Origin: Paracyclopina nana
Taxonomy: Eukaryota > Arthropoda > Copepoda > Cyclopoida > Cyclopettidae
NCBI GenBank assembly: GCA_019096065.1
Contig: JAGUCH010000003.1
Span: forward strand, 2,108,001 to 2,172,000
Direction: 5' to 3'
DNA: 64,000 bases
Shown here: one piece after another, positions 12,569 through 24,200 of the stretch
Position numbering within the stretch: the first letter of the stretch is position 1
Layout: the number at the start of each line of letters is the position of its first letter
Notes under the pieces: model-generated
The model's database searches: none
What the model saw: only the letters and a program-made list of their open reading frames with translations
Told to the model about the DNA's origin: nothing
Translations under genes and position numbers: made by a program

Positions 12569-14950
12569 TCATTTCCTTTCAGTGAATCCATTGGCAGTCG
12601 CAAGTTCTTTGAGAAATAAGGCTGATGCTTTTGGAGTTCTTGGCCTTTTCGGATCATCAAAATCCACATAATGAAGGCCAAATTTCTCCCTACAAATAGA
12701 CACATATTCAACATAGTTATGATAGAATAGTACTAAGCTCACGTGTATCCTCTTGCCCATTCAAAGTTGTCGAGTAAAGACCATGCAAAATATCCCTTGA
12801 CATTGGCACCATCAATCTTAACAGCTTAAAAGGAAGCTTGGTAAAAAATCAAAAAGTCATTTAGCTTACTACCTTTTAGAAGTTGATTGATGTAATGCTT
12901 GAGGTAGTAGATCCTATGCTGGTCATCCAAGTTGCCCAGAGCATCACTGAAGCCATTTTCTGTGATATAAATGGGCACGTGGGTGCCATAATTTTTGCTC
13001 AGCCAGCTCATGAGCTTGCGCATGCCAAAGGGAGTGACTTTGAGCCAGCCTGAGGCAGAAGTAAACCACCTGGGATCTTGCACTTCTGAGGTGTCAGAGT
13101 CTGTGAAATAGTTGTGGGAATGAGCCCTTTTCTTCGCCGCTGGGTAAGCCAGGCTGGTTGTGTAGTGGTTAATGCCCAGAAAATCAGACGAGCCCTTGAT
13201 TTCCTCCATTTCTTCCTGAGTGAATTCCGGAAGGCGAGATTTGGCCAATCCGGCCTTGAAACTCTTCTCATCAATCTTGAGAAGAAGCATGGCCGCCATT
13301 TTGGAGGAATCGATAAAATCCAGTCTTACCTTCGCTCGCATGATTCCAGGGTAATTCCCATCCAGGAAAATGGGATGGGCAAACCAGCCACCAAAGAACT
13401 GGAGTTTTGTCTCAGCTGCCACAATATGGCTTAGCTTGTGAGGGTCCAATGGCTCGAACCAGTTCATGTTCAGACTGATGCCCACCACGCCTGAAAAAGT
13501 AAATCAACTGCCACTGATTCAGGATTGTGCAGGGATTAATTATACCGCTTTGCACGAGGGAGAATTCCCTGTGGTAAAGCCTGTACGCTTTGGCATGAGC
13601 TCTAATGAGGTTATGCCCTGCTTCATACACCTTGGCTTCCGGGCCCTGAATGCCTGGCGCAAACTCCCCAGTTGCATGGCCAGAAACAGCCACAACCCAA
13701 GGCTCATTGATGGTAATCCACTTTTTCACTCTGTCCCCAAACTCTCGAAAGGCCACTCGAGCAAACTCCTGGAAGTAGTAGGCCATATCCGGATTGAGCC
13801 AGCCTCCCATTTCTTGGAGGGCCAAGGGAAGGTCCCAGTGGTACAGGGTCACCACAGGGGTGATGTTGAAGGCCAGCAGCTCGTTGATGAGGCTGTTGTA
13901 GTAGGCCACTCCCAGGGCATTCACTTCTCCCAGGCCAAAGGGGAGGATTCTGGCCCAAGCTATGGAGAATCTGTAGCTGGACAAGCTCATATTTTTGATG
14001 AGCTGCACATCCTCTTTGTACTTGTGATAGGAATCACAAGCGATGCGACCATCAGCTTCGTGCAGCACATTTCCCTTGTAAGACGTGAACTCGTCCCAAA
14101 TACTTGGGCCTTTTCCATCTTCATTCCAAGCACCTTCAACCTTGGAGCATATAGCACAAAAAAGAATGTCATAGCACTTCCAGAAAATTGCAAAGTTAAA
14201 TATTTAGATCCATGTTGTGGGATACAGGTGGGTTAACGCGTTTCATCACTGTATTGGCAAGTTAAATATGGATGAGCTACACCTGCTATGAATAATACTG
14301 GTCTACTCTTTGAGAAGCAATAAAAAGGCTTATACTACATCATTTTTATGGGGGGAAAACAACATGGTAAAACAAGTCTATTGATCTGCTATATGTATTG
14401 TTAAAATTACTTGGTAAGCAGCTGTTGCCACTCCCCATTCAAACCCCTCTGGGAATGTATCATACAGAATGTCTTCTTCTATTTTGTAATTGGAAACTGC
14501 CTTGGGTATTTCCGTGGTAACATCACCTAATGCTACTCGCTGTGGATGAGTTGGGCAATTGCAAATGCATGGCACTATAAATAGTAAAAGATAATTAGCG
14601 TGAGCCTGAAATCGTTGGCAATTTTGTCTATGATGAGTTTATTGCATTCCTGTTTTTCTCGTTTGCCACTCTACAAAAATCCACGCCAATGCAGCTAATT
14701 TTTATGCTGCCCTGGATATTGAGATAACCACTTTTTTCTTATAGCATTAGTGTTGAGTCATCAAAATGAGCTCCCTCTTTTCACAGTACATGTGTACATT
14801 ACCTGATGCAAACAGGAACTTTTGTGTGATGTAAATGACAGTTGTAAATGAGATGACAAACAGCTGCACATTTCTTTTTCGAAAGTCAATCCTGCGAAAT
14901 TGCCTGAAAAAATGTAAAATAAATTCAGTTACAAATTTCTTAGTTCTCAA
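12569..14950 (-). CDS. Family 1 beta-glucosidase (lactase/myrosinase-like), membrane-anchored
   Basis: Exons on the minus strand: 14803-14950 (start uncertain), 14411-14574, 13546-14140, 12873-13490, 12743-12824 and 12569-12690, all in phase. GH1 hallmarks are present: GFEWGVATAAYQVEGAW near the start of the domain, TINEP with the acid/base Glu, ITENGFSD with the nucleophile Glu, and NFEWARGYTEKFGLHYVDF at the end. It should hydrolyse beta-glycosides by the retaining mechanism. The N-terminus has a basic stretch and then a hydrophobic segment (VQLFVISFTTVIYI), which looks like a signal-anchor; a signal peptide after an unseen exon is the alternative. The gene is antisense to, and possibly nested in, an ERR intron. 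Confidence 0.9.
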
Positions 14951-14954
14951 GGAT

Positions 14955-15028
14955 GGCGCCGTGGCTTAGTTGGTTAAAGCGCCTGTCTAGTAAACAGGAG
15001 ATCGTGGGTTCGAATCCCGCCGGGGCCT
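14955..15028 (+). tRNA. tRNA-Thr (anticodon AGT)
   Basis: A 74-nt cloverleaf. The acceptor stem starts GGCGCCG, the D arm holds TGGTTAAAGC, the anticodon stem CCTGT/ACAGG encloses loop CTAGTAA with AGT at 14989-14991, and the T arm contains TTCGAAT. A T-run from 15031 gives a pol III terminator. There is no intron. The acceptor stem has one G-G mismatch at the fourth pair where animal tRNA-Thr usually has a G-U pair, and the T stem has a wobble pair. It lies immediately beside the 5' end of the beta-glucosidase gene, on the opposite strand. Confidence 0.9.
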
Positions 15029-18000
15029 ATTTTTTTCCAGACACTTCCCGAGCAATTTATGAGACACTTTTTCACTCTCTCTACTAAATCTTACCGTAGA
15101 ACGGTAGAAAGCTTGGGATGAAGCTGCATTTTTTATCACAGCGGGATCTTCCAGGCAAAATTGTGCAATTTTTCTTTGCATAAGGATTAGCCGCTTCTTC
15201 TTCACTTGTTTCACCTATTTTTGGGGCCGCTTTTAATAGAGCCTTTCTTCTCACTGTGCAAGTCTCAGATTTTAAAGCTTCGCTTTACCGATTTTATGAA
15301 TGCCGAAATGCTCCATTTACTGTCACTCTTTGAAAATTTGAATTAGCAATTGAAAATACCAAGCTAAACTGAATTGAACAGCTGACAATACAATACTATA
15401 CCAGATGCGAATATTGCAATCTATTATTAGAGTTTTTATTCAACAAAACCCTTGCCATAAAGCTTTCATTTTCCTCCTTTTTCCTTAAGGGAATTTCTGA
15501 GCTCTCCTAATGAACAGAAAGGCTTCTCTCACTGTCAGCTTCGATTTTGAACAGCTTAATAAACGTCAAAGGAAGCCTCAACATTAAATTGGAAACCACC
15601 GCTTTCATACTTAAAAACAGGGGCCAAAACTCTTTTATGGACTTTCTGACACTTTGCCTATTCCAGGACCTTGAATGTCAATCTGATATTTGCTGTAAAA
15701 GTCAAATGGACGAATATAGTAGACTAGAGCTTTCCAATAACAGCACAGTATTTTTGGCATGTCCCAGGCGAATCATAACTCATTTTCCTCGTTCATGATG
15801 CGCGCAAATTTTAATTTATGCACGAGATCTCATGGGATACTGAGACAATAATAATCTCCGCCAAAAGCCAAACAACATGAGAAGCACTTCATGTGCTGAT
15901 ATGCAGAATAGTCTGTTAGTTTTATGCCTCAGATCCTCTCCAAGACTTACTGTTAAACTCCTTGTAATTGAACTGTAATAAACTGTATTTTTGGCCTGAC
16001 GCTTTGGAAAGATACTGTAGCATATAATAGAGCGTTTTTGCTACCTTTGGTGCGTGATTGTGCTCTAAAAAATCGAGTGAATCTATATTTTTGATCGATT
16101 CTTATGAGAAATGTACTCATTTATAGCTTAGCTTATAATTATTTAATTTATGTCGAAAGTACACCATGGATAGTGATGTATTTTGAAGGTCTCAAGTCAC
16201 GTCTGAGCTGGCATATCTTCGATGTTTGTACAAATACATATTAATCATCATTGTAACCAAACGCTAATTAACTATAAATTAACAGCACAATTTTGAGTCA
16301 TGCATTTGTTCCCTCAGTGATCCTTCCAGCTCTGCATTTTCACTGCCAAGGTCACATGTATTCTTCAGCCGAGCCAAAGGCTTTCTATCTACTTTCCAGC
16401 CAAAGTCCACATGGTGGAACATGAAAGCATTTTTATGCCAAAAACCATTTTTTCGCCTGTTTCCAAAAGGCTTAGTTAGTTGTCCAATTAGGCAAGTTGG
16501 GAAAGCTTGCAACGTAAGGAGGAAAAATAGTTCATAAACTCTTGGTGCTTTTTTAGCTCTCGTACATTAAAAAAGCAAAACACTTACGGCTAATTACAGT
16601 TTTAAATGAAAACAAGCTTCTTTGCTCGTTCAGTGCTGCTCTGGATTAAATATTTTCCAACCCAACTTTTTTCTTCCAGAGAATGTGAGAAACTTCCTTT
16701 CCAAATTGCTGCAGTTTTTGGCTGCATTAATGCTCCCAAAGTAGGAGCAAGTATGTAACTTTGATATAGGAACCACCTGGTATCCTATGGAAGTTTTAAG
16801 CAGTTCAGCATGTTAGTAGAACATTAAAAAGTATGTGCTACTTCATCGACCTCTGTATTGCATGAAACGCCAATAAACTCTAATTTCCGCTCCATTTCAT
16901 ATTCAGGAAAAAGGGCCAGGATTTTTGTCTCCTCTGAGGATGCTTCAGTAATGAAATAGTTTTATTTGAAATTGCTTCGAGGCTCAGCAACGTACTTTGC
17001 TCTAGATTCCATGGCCAAGTCCCATAAAATCTACTGGCCAAGAGCACAACGTACTTTGTGTTTCAGCTCGCGCGAGGGAGTTGAAAATGCGAAACTGGAA
17101 CGGGCTGAAAGCTTATACAGTAGCACAGTACGAAAAACAAGGCAGTTTGAGATTCGTATCAATTCCTCTTTTTTCCAAGAAGCAACATTTTTATTTTGCT
17201 ACATTTCCAAAAGGAGGAAAATCATGCTACGAGTCTGGCTATAGCTCGAGATATAATAATGAAGCCTACAAAATTGCTTTTTTCATCCTGATTATTGCCA
17301 CACAGTGCGCCTTCTCTAACATGTAATAATGGTACAAGTCTTGCATGAAATCGAAAGGACGACTCGCATGACACAGAACTAAAGCACTGAAAAAACTGGC
17401 CTAAGGGCGAAAACTATCCATGGCCTTGCGAGTCGAAAAGTAAAAGTGCAGAGTAGGAATGGCTGCGCATAAAAAAGCTGACTTTCCAGCAGCTAGGGGA
17501 CAATGAGTCAAGAATGTGGAGCACGTGATGAGCTAAACGTGACTGGAAAAAAGCAATTTTCAAATTGCTGCCAGCAAAACTAAGTGACAAAGCAAAGATA
17601 CGCCATGAAATCACGCAACCTTTTTGCCCCTGTTTTGGCTATCAATTCATTGTTAAAGTTAAATAGTCAAAAGAAAGTTTAATGAGAGTTTGAAAGTCAA
17701 GTTTGGGGAAATTTGGGCTGATTAAAAGAGCCAACTCCCAAGTGTGTGTAAGACGTGCTAATCCCCAAAAGTCACGACGAAATGCTCCGTTCTAATAAGA
17801 AACTAACTGACTGACTGAGATGGGAGAAAGTTTGAGTGGCTTTCTAAAATCACCTGACTGTAGCTATTCGAAGCTGTCTGTCATCCACTTGTTATTTCAA
17901 ATGGACACTTTTTGCTTGTAGTAGTACAACAACCGCAAAAAGTTGCGTGATCAATGTACGCAGCCATTTTTGACGCAATCACGAGATATCCTCCATTTTT

Positions 18001-18198
18001 TCTCAGTTGACTGTAGAGTACAGTGCCAAGTATGGAAATTTAGCTGCTCAATGATCCATAAGATAATGGGAGGATTCTCACCATGCTTGAGGAGCTTTCT
18101 AAAATATGCCTTTGTCTTGGCCAGAAATTACATTCACTGTGCAAATAAAGATACAAACTTGCATTTATAAAATATGCTGTATTGATTATTTTTCAGGT
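15029..18198. other. Long non-coding stretch, tRNA to ERR exon at 18.2 kb
   Basis: Three kilobases of AT-rich DNA with only short chance ORFs. No repeat or RNA gene could be supported beyond the tRNA terminator T-run at its left edge. Confidence 0.4.
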
Positions 18199-18205
18199 TG
18201 CAATA

Positions 18206-21200
18206 ATGCCCACAGCCTCAATAGCCTCTACAGATATGTATGATGGCCTCGCCGAGGCCATTCAGCCTCTAGAATGCAATCTCGCATTTGAAGGAGCCTC
18301 TGACGCCAGCATTTTCTCCGAAATTGACTTGGTGAGTTTATCATACTATATTTTTTCCGTCAAAAATGTGCTTTCATCTATGCTACTTAAGTGAGCAAAG
18401 TATTTGATTGCAAGCTGTAAGAGTTGGGCTTTCACAAAGTTAAAATGGAGTATAAATCCAAAAGAAAGGTGACACAGATAAGCTGAAAATACATGGGACT
18501 TCTGATAAATTGCAATGATTTCTAAGAATGGTTTTTCAGGGCCCGAAACCAACGTTATGCCCTGTTCATGTAAAAGAAATCTTCGTAGGAATTGAATTTT
18601 TGATTTTTATAATAGTTGTCTAAATATGCATTATTAGGATGTTAGGATGTTTGTTTCCACCCTTTCCAGGCATGGTCTGTTGCATATTCTATATTCATAT
18701 GCATTTGTCCTGAAAATCCTTCTTCCATGCATTTGCTCATATTCCTTGAGCCTAAGCCAAGGAAAGCAAAAGTGGCTGAATGTCCTATGCGAAGATTGAT
18801 GCTTGAATCCTAGGAAAATCTACCAGATTCATGACGATGTGGATGTATAGTATAGGAAAAAGAGGCCGGATCATTTGACATTTATTGTAGCCTGCGTGAC
18901 TTTTTCTCGGGAAAATGACCGATAAGAGCCAACTCCGATTAATATCAATATTTTATCCTGAATTAAAAATAATTCCCAAGGAAATACGTTCTCATTACTT
19001 TTTTATAGCTCACTGACAATTAATAACTTAGCTTTCTATGCCAATTAAGTGATTTTAAGTTCTGTGTTGTGTAATATTGAAAAGCCTTTTGTGCTCGCGC
19101 ACAATTCGTGACTTTTATGTATAACTGTATTTCCTATAATGTATCTGTAAGCATTTTTTCTTTTGTTCTGTTTCTTTTCTTACAGGACCTTAGATGGTAC
19201 AACTACTTTCATAGCTCTGTTCATCTGCTTTTTCCTTGCTGAAAAGCCCATTTTTTATGAAAATGGCTGCTGAAGCAGAACTCAGTTTTTATACCATTTT
19301 TTATGTTTGCAATGAAGAAATACAGCTAGGTGACAAGTGGTATAAAAAGGTCAGCAATCCAACTTCCAGCCTCTCTTTACAACGCAAGCCAAAGCTGAAA
19401 GAAGTTGTGCTTAGGATTTGTTCCCTTTAATGAACGGTTGAGGAAAAACTTCTACTTCTATGCAGCAGCAATTGTTGTTGACTAGGCAAAAGTGCGGCCA
19501 ATCACTCAAGTAATTCACTGACAAGTGCTCTAATAAATCATCCAGACGTTAACTAAAATGGCCTTTTTGCTCTAAAAAGAAGAGGATTTTTTTCATGAAA
19601 ACTCATGGGCCTTTGATCTGCATGAAATAACCGTGACTTTCATAGGATGCATTTCACTGGGGAAAAAAAGTGTTGAAACGGCTCGCAGAGCATTTCAAGG
19701 CCGCCATTTTGCAGGAAGCCTCCAGCATGCAGCTGGTGGCTTGCTAGAGAAAGTTGGATGGTCTTTATTTGGGAGGCCAGAAAGCCTTTCCAGAAGTCTG
19801 GGATAGTAGAGCAAAGTACGAAAATCGAGTAGCAATTCCCGAAAAAATTGTGTGGCCTCCTCGGAAATGTAAAAGTCAGCAGCTAAAAGAGAGGTATATG
19901 ATGTGGAAAATTGTGGCTGAGTTGGCCCCCAAAGGCCAATAGAAATTACAATGGACTTTTTTGGCCTTTTTCCTGAGAGGCACAAAAAGTAGCCAATATG
20001 AAAACCACATTGGTTGGGGCATAAAAATGGCTTTTATAGGTGTGTGAGTGTACAAATATTGAGCCTGGAAAACTGGTTTTAAAATGAGCTTGAATGTGCA
20101 GAATTGCTGTACTATCATCAAGTAATGCTCACAATGCGAATCTAAACTAGCCTCAAATATCCCGCAGAAGGTGACAAAACTCATTACACACAAATGCAAT
20201 TTGCTGTAGGATGACGAAATCTTGCAATTCGTAAACTAAGCTACAATTTCCACATGATCAGCAAAATTATCACTGCATCAAAGCAGGAAAAGTTGGGATA
20301 TTTGAAAATTGGAGATATTTTGTTTTTCCCCTCAGTGGTTCAAGTTGGGATCTTTCCAGTTTTCCTCAGTGCACTGGAATATAGACAAGCATCTCTACTG
20401 TGTGTGTGCGGTGGCATCGATCCATAATGGGATGATATGTTACTCTTAAGGGTACATGACACGGGCCTGGCAACAGCGGAATTCTCAAGATTTGTAGAGC
20501 CGGTTCCTTGGCGCCATTATTTGTCGTCGTCGTCGTGATCCTCACAAGAAGATTAAAAAACTATAGGGAGATTTTCAGCCACGTTTTTCAAGCTGCAAAA
20601 GCAGTTGCCCATAATTAATTATCTATAGTACATTTGCTAAAGTTTAGCCCAAGATGCATTTTCAGCAGTGGGAGCTGCTTCTACAATATTTGCAATCTAT
20701 GGGCTGTGCTCAGGTGAGCAAGTTGCGTTGGAGGAAGATTTGCATGAAAAGGAATTGTAGCTAAGGAAAACCGATATCTGTCAATTAATGTAACAATCAA
20801 TAAAGCATTGATTAATTGACACACCAACAGCCAATTGGCAATCATTGACTTTTGCTTCACATCATCTGGGTTTTATTTATAGCTTTAAAAGCGATAAAAC
20901 GGTGTTTTTGCGTAAATCGGGAAATGAGCTTCCCAAGCGAGAATTCAACAATTTTTGAGGCTTCACAGATTTGACCTTAATGGTGTCAGTTGACAAAAAT
21001 CTTTCATTTTGCTGCATCGAATCGACCTGCGAGCGTTTCGTTGTGTTTCGCGGTCGTTTTGTTAATTTTCTCACTCTCATCATTTTTTTCCAGCTTCAAA
21101 GCAATTTTCCCACCCGAACCAGTTTTGCTTTTTTCACCCATTAATTTAAAGAATGCACTTGGATTCTTTTAAAAAGAGACTTTTTAATAGCTCATTTTGA

Positions 21201-24200
21201 CGAGGACATTATTAAAAAATAGTGACGGCTCAAATTAACTTTAATTTAAAAAACCAGCAAAATAAAGTATTCGAGTGCCTCACAAAAAATCGTTCGCGCT
21301 CCATAGCTGGTAAATTCTCAGCTGGAGCAGATGAAGTGAAGCGTCGAGTCAATGTACCCATCCCAATTTTTTCCTCATTTCTTGTTGCAGCTGGAGCTTC
21401 TGGAAAGCGAGCCGCATGCATCTGAAATCTCGTGACTTTTTTGCGCGTGCGCGTTCGTTTTAAGAGGCCACTTTTGCTCGCCGAGGCCGGCTCGTTGTGA
21501 GGCCGCCGCTGCTAGGCGCTCGCGCCATTCTCCGAAATGAACGTAGGCCGGCCCAAAAGAGTGTTTGTCAGTCACTGAAAGCGCGGCGGTTACGCACCTC
21601 CACACAAGGATTTACATCTCGATATTAAGTGCATTTACGACTTGACCTGTTGAGGTCGGCCTCCAATGTGTCTCATTGACCTCGACCAGTCGGCCTCTTC
21701 AAGCTCTGTGGACTTGCTCTCCATGTCGGCCTCGTCCGACCTCATGATCCCCTTGAATGGCGCCCTTTCATTGGACTTTATCCTCGAAGGCATCCTGGAG
21801 GACGAGTCCTCGTCCTCAGACAACGAAAAGTCAGCCTCACCCACGAGCTCTTCGGTGAACAGCTTTGACTCGGTTCTGCAAAGCAAGCAAGATGACATGT
21901 TTTCGGTCAAAGCTGAACTGCTGGATTCTTGCTCTATGGACATCATGGTAAGAAAATGCGAATTGGGCATGTAAATTGCCAAAAGGTTGCCAGATTCCGT
22001 TTTATAAAGTTGCGACCTTTCTTAGCTGTAAACAAGCTCTGGCAAAAACAACATTATGCAGGCTGTAAAGCAGGCTTGTTACACAGTGTTCTCTGCTTTC
22101 CAAGCAGTTTATCATCGATGAAGTTCAATTTTGAAGGTGCAAAAAATCTAATCCACTTTTATTGATAGCAACGCTCTCTAGCCAGCTTGAGAAAAGTCAA
22201 CTTCAGTTCTCTTGAGAAAGTAGGAGGTGGGAAAGGATGTGCAATATAAATTGGTATTTTGAGTCAGCAGAAAGCAATATAAAGTGGAGCGAAAGGGGGA
22301 GACAGGATAGGAAAAAATAAAAAAGCAACTCAATTTATTCGGACATCGTAAATTGGATTTGCTGCCATAAATGGCACCCAATTAAGCCACTATTTGCTCA
22401 GTCCCAAAACGTTTCCATGAAAAATGTAATTTGAAAGAACTGTGCAAAGGCCAAAAAGTGACCTGGTCATTGCGCCCACGCATTTTTGCAAGTGGAAAAG
22501 CGAAAAAGCTTCCTCCTCTTAAGTTACCTTAATTTGATGCGCATATACACAGGCTAAAAACACGCAGTTTGAAAATTGCCTTGCGTAAATGTCAAAAGCA
22601 TCTCCTCTGTGAGGACAAGGCTAGGCCCAAAAAAATCCGTCTCGTGTGATGCTATACCTCATTTGAAGAGACTGCAAAAATCTAACAAGGTAGCAGTTAT
22701 GATTTGGATTTCGTATATATTCAGAGCATTATTTCTTTGGCCACAGACTTGGCTTAGTAACAGCAACTAAAATCAAATGACAACAACTGAAATATCTTGA
22801 TAGCAGCTGAAATAATTTGAAATAAATTGATATAGCCGCTGAAATAAGCTAACATCTACATGAATCAACTAAATTCATCTGACATCGGCAAAAATCTGCA
22901 AAAAGTACCCTCAAATGAGCTTAAATTAGCCAAAGTTAACTAAAATCAACTAAACTCAAATGACATCAGCTGAAATCAGCTGAAAGGAGCTGAAACAAAT
23001 TAATGCAGCTGAAATCAACTGAAATAATTAAAGTCATTGGCCAACATCAGATATAAATAGACATGGAGTGATTACAACTCTCTCAAATTGGAATGAGAGG
23101 CCATTTATAACAGTTCGGAAATCCTAAAATGCATTGGCATGAAAATTAATGAGTCTCGTTAGCTCCATGAACTTTGCTGTAAGCTCTCATTCTCGGCTTC
23201 TTTAATATTGACTTTTCAACCCCAGGCAAACAATACTTTTTAACTTTCCAGACCTTGCAATGCACCGCAGCTTGCACTTGACAAAAGCAAACTCGTTCAT
23301 CAGTCAGACCTTTCTTTAATGCACACAACTCAATTTGGTCCCTGCTTTTTTTCCATTTGCATGTTTGTGTGAGAACTTAGCCAACAGCCACGTCTGCAAA
23401 ACATTTGCTCCTATCAAAACAAAAGGCTGAAAGGTCTTCTAGAGGGAGGTGATATGCTTTTTGCCCTCCACCTAAATGATTATTTTGCATCTTATTTCAA
23501 AGGGAGGATATTTTCATAAAAAATGTCAGACTTAAGAAGGTCTCTAGAGTCTGTTAAATGAGAAGTGAGAGTTGTCTACCTCAACTACTATGCAAGCTTG
23601 CCATATCAAGTTACTCAAGCAACTTTTAGTGGAAAACTTGGTGGATTTGTGTATCTGTCTTTGAGCTTGATTTTGGCATATTTGGATTCTCACTTTGTAA
23701 AGAAATGCCTTTCCATGAGCAGAGAAGAAAAAGGCCAGGTTTTTTTGTTGGGAATTGTTACCAAAATGTGGTTTTCCATCCTTTTATCCTGTTGATGTCG
23801 GATCAATTAGTTCTTGTGATCCATCATGCATTCCATACTTTTGATGGATATACCAAAGTATCTATATGCATCATCATTTTCCTCTGATGCTAGAGTATTC
23901 CTTACAGTTGGCATCATATTTCAAGAGTATGCCAGCAGTGGCTATTTTTGAGTGCATGACTACGTAGAATCGTGTGAAAAATCTGGAATTTTTGCCCCTG
24001 AACTGGATATGCTGCTCAGTCCACATCAATCTGGAAATATCTCTGTTCCATTCTTAGATGGATGGATGTGTCAGTCTGAGGGGGAGAAATTAACGTCTTG
24101 TTATTATTATTATTATTATGGATATGGCAGCACCACGAGAGGCAGCCATATTTGCTGGTTGGTGGCCTTGAAAGGCCATTCTTGGCCCCTTTCTTCTTGA

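Noticed and set aside
13466..14236. Long plus-strand frame of 256 codons
   Set aside because: It is antisense to the beta-glucosidase exons, whose GH1 motifs are unmistakable; the composition is that of a shadow frame.
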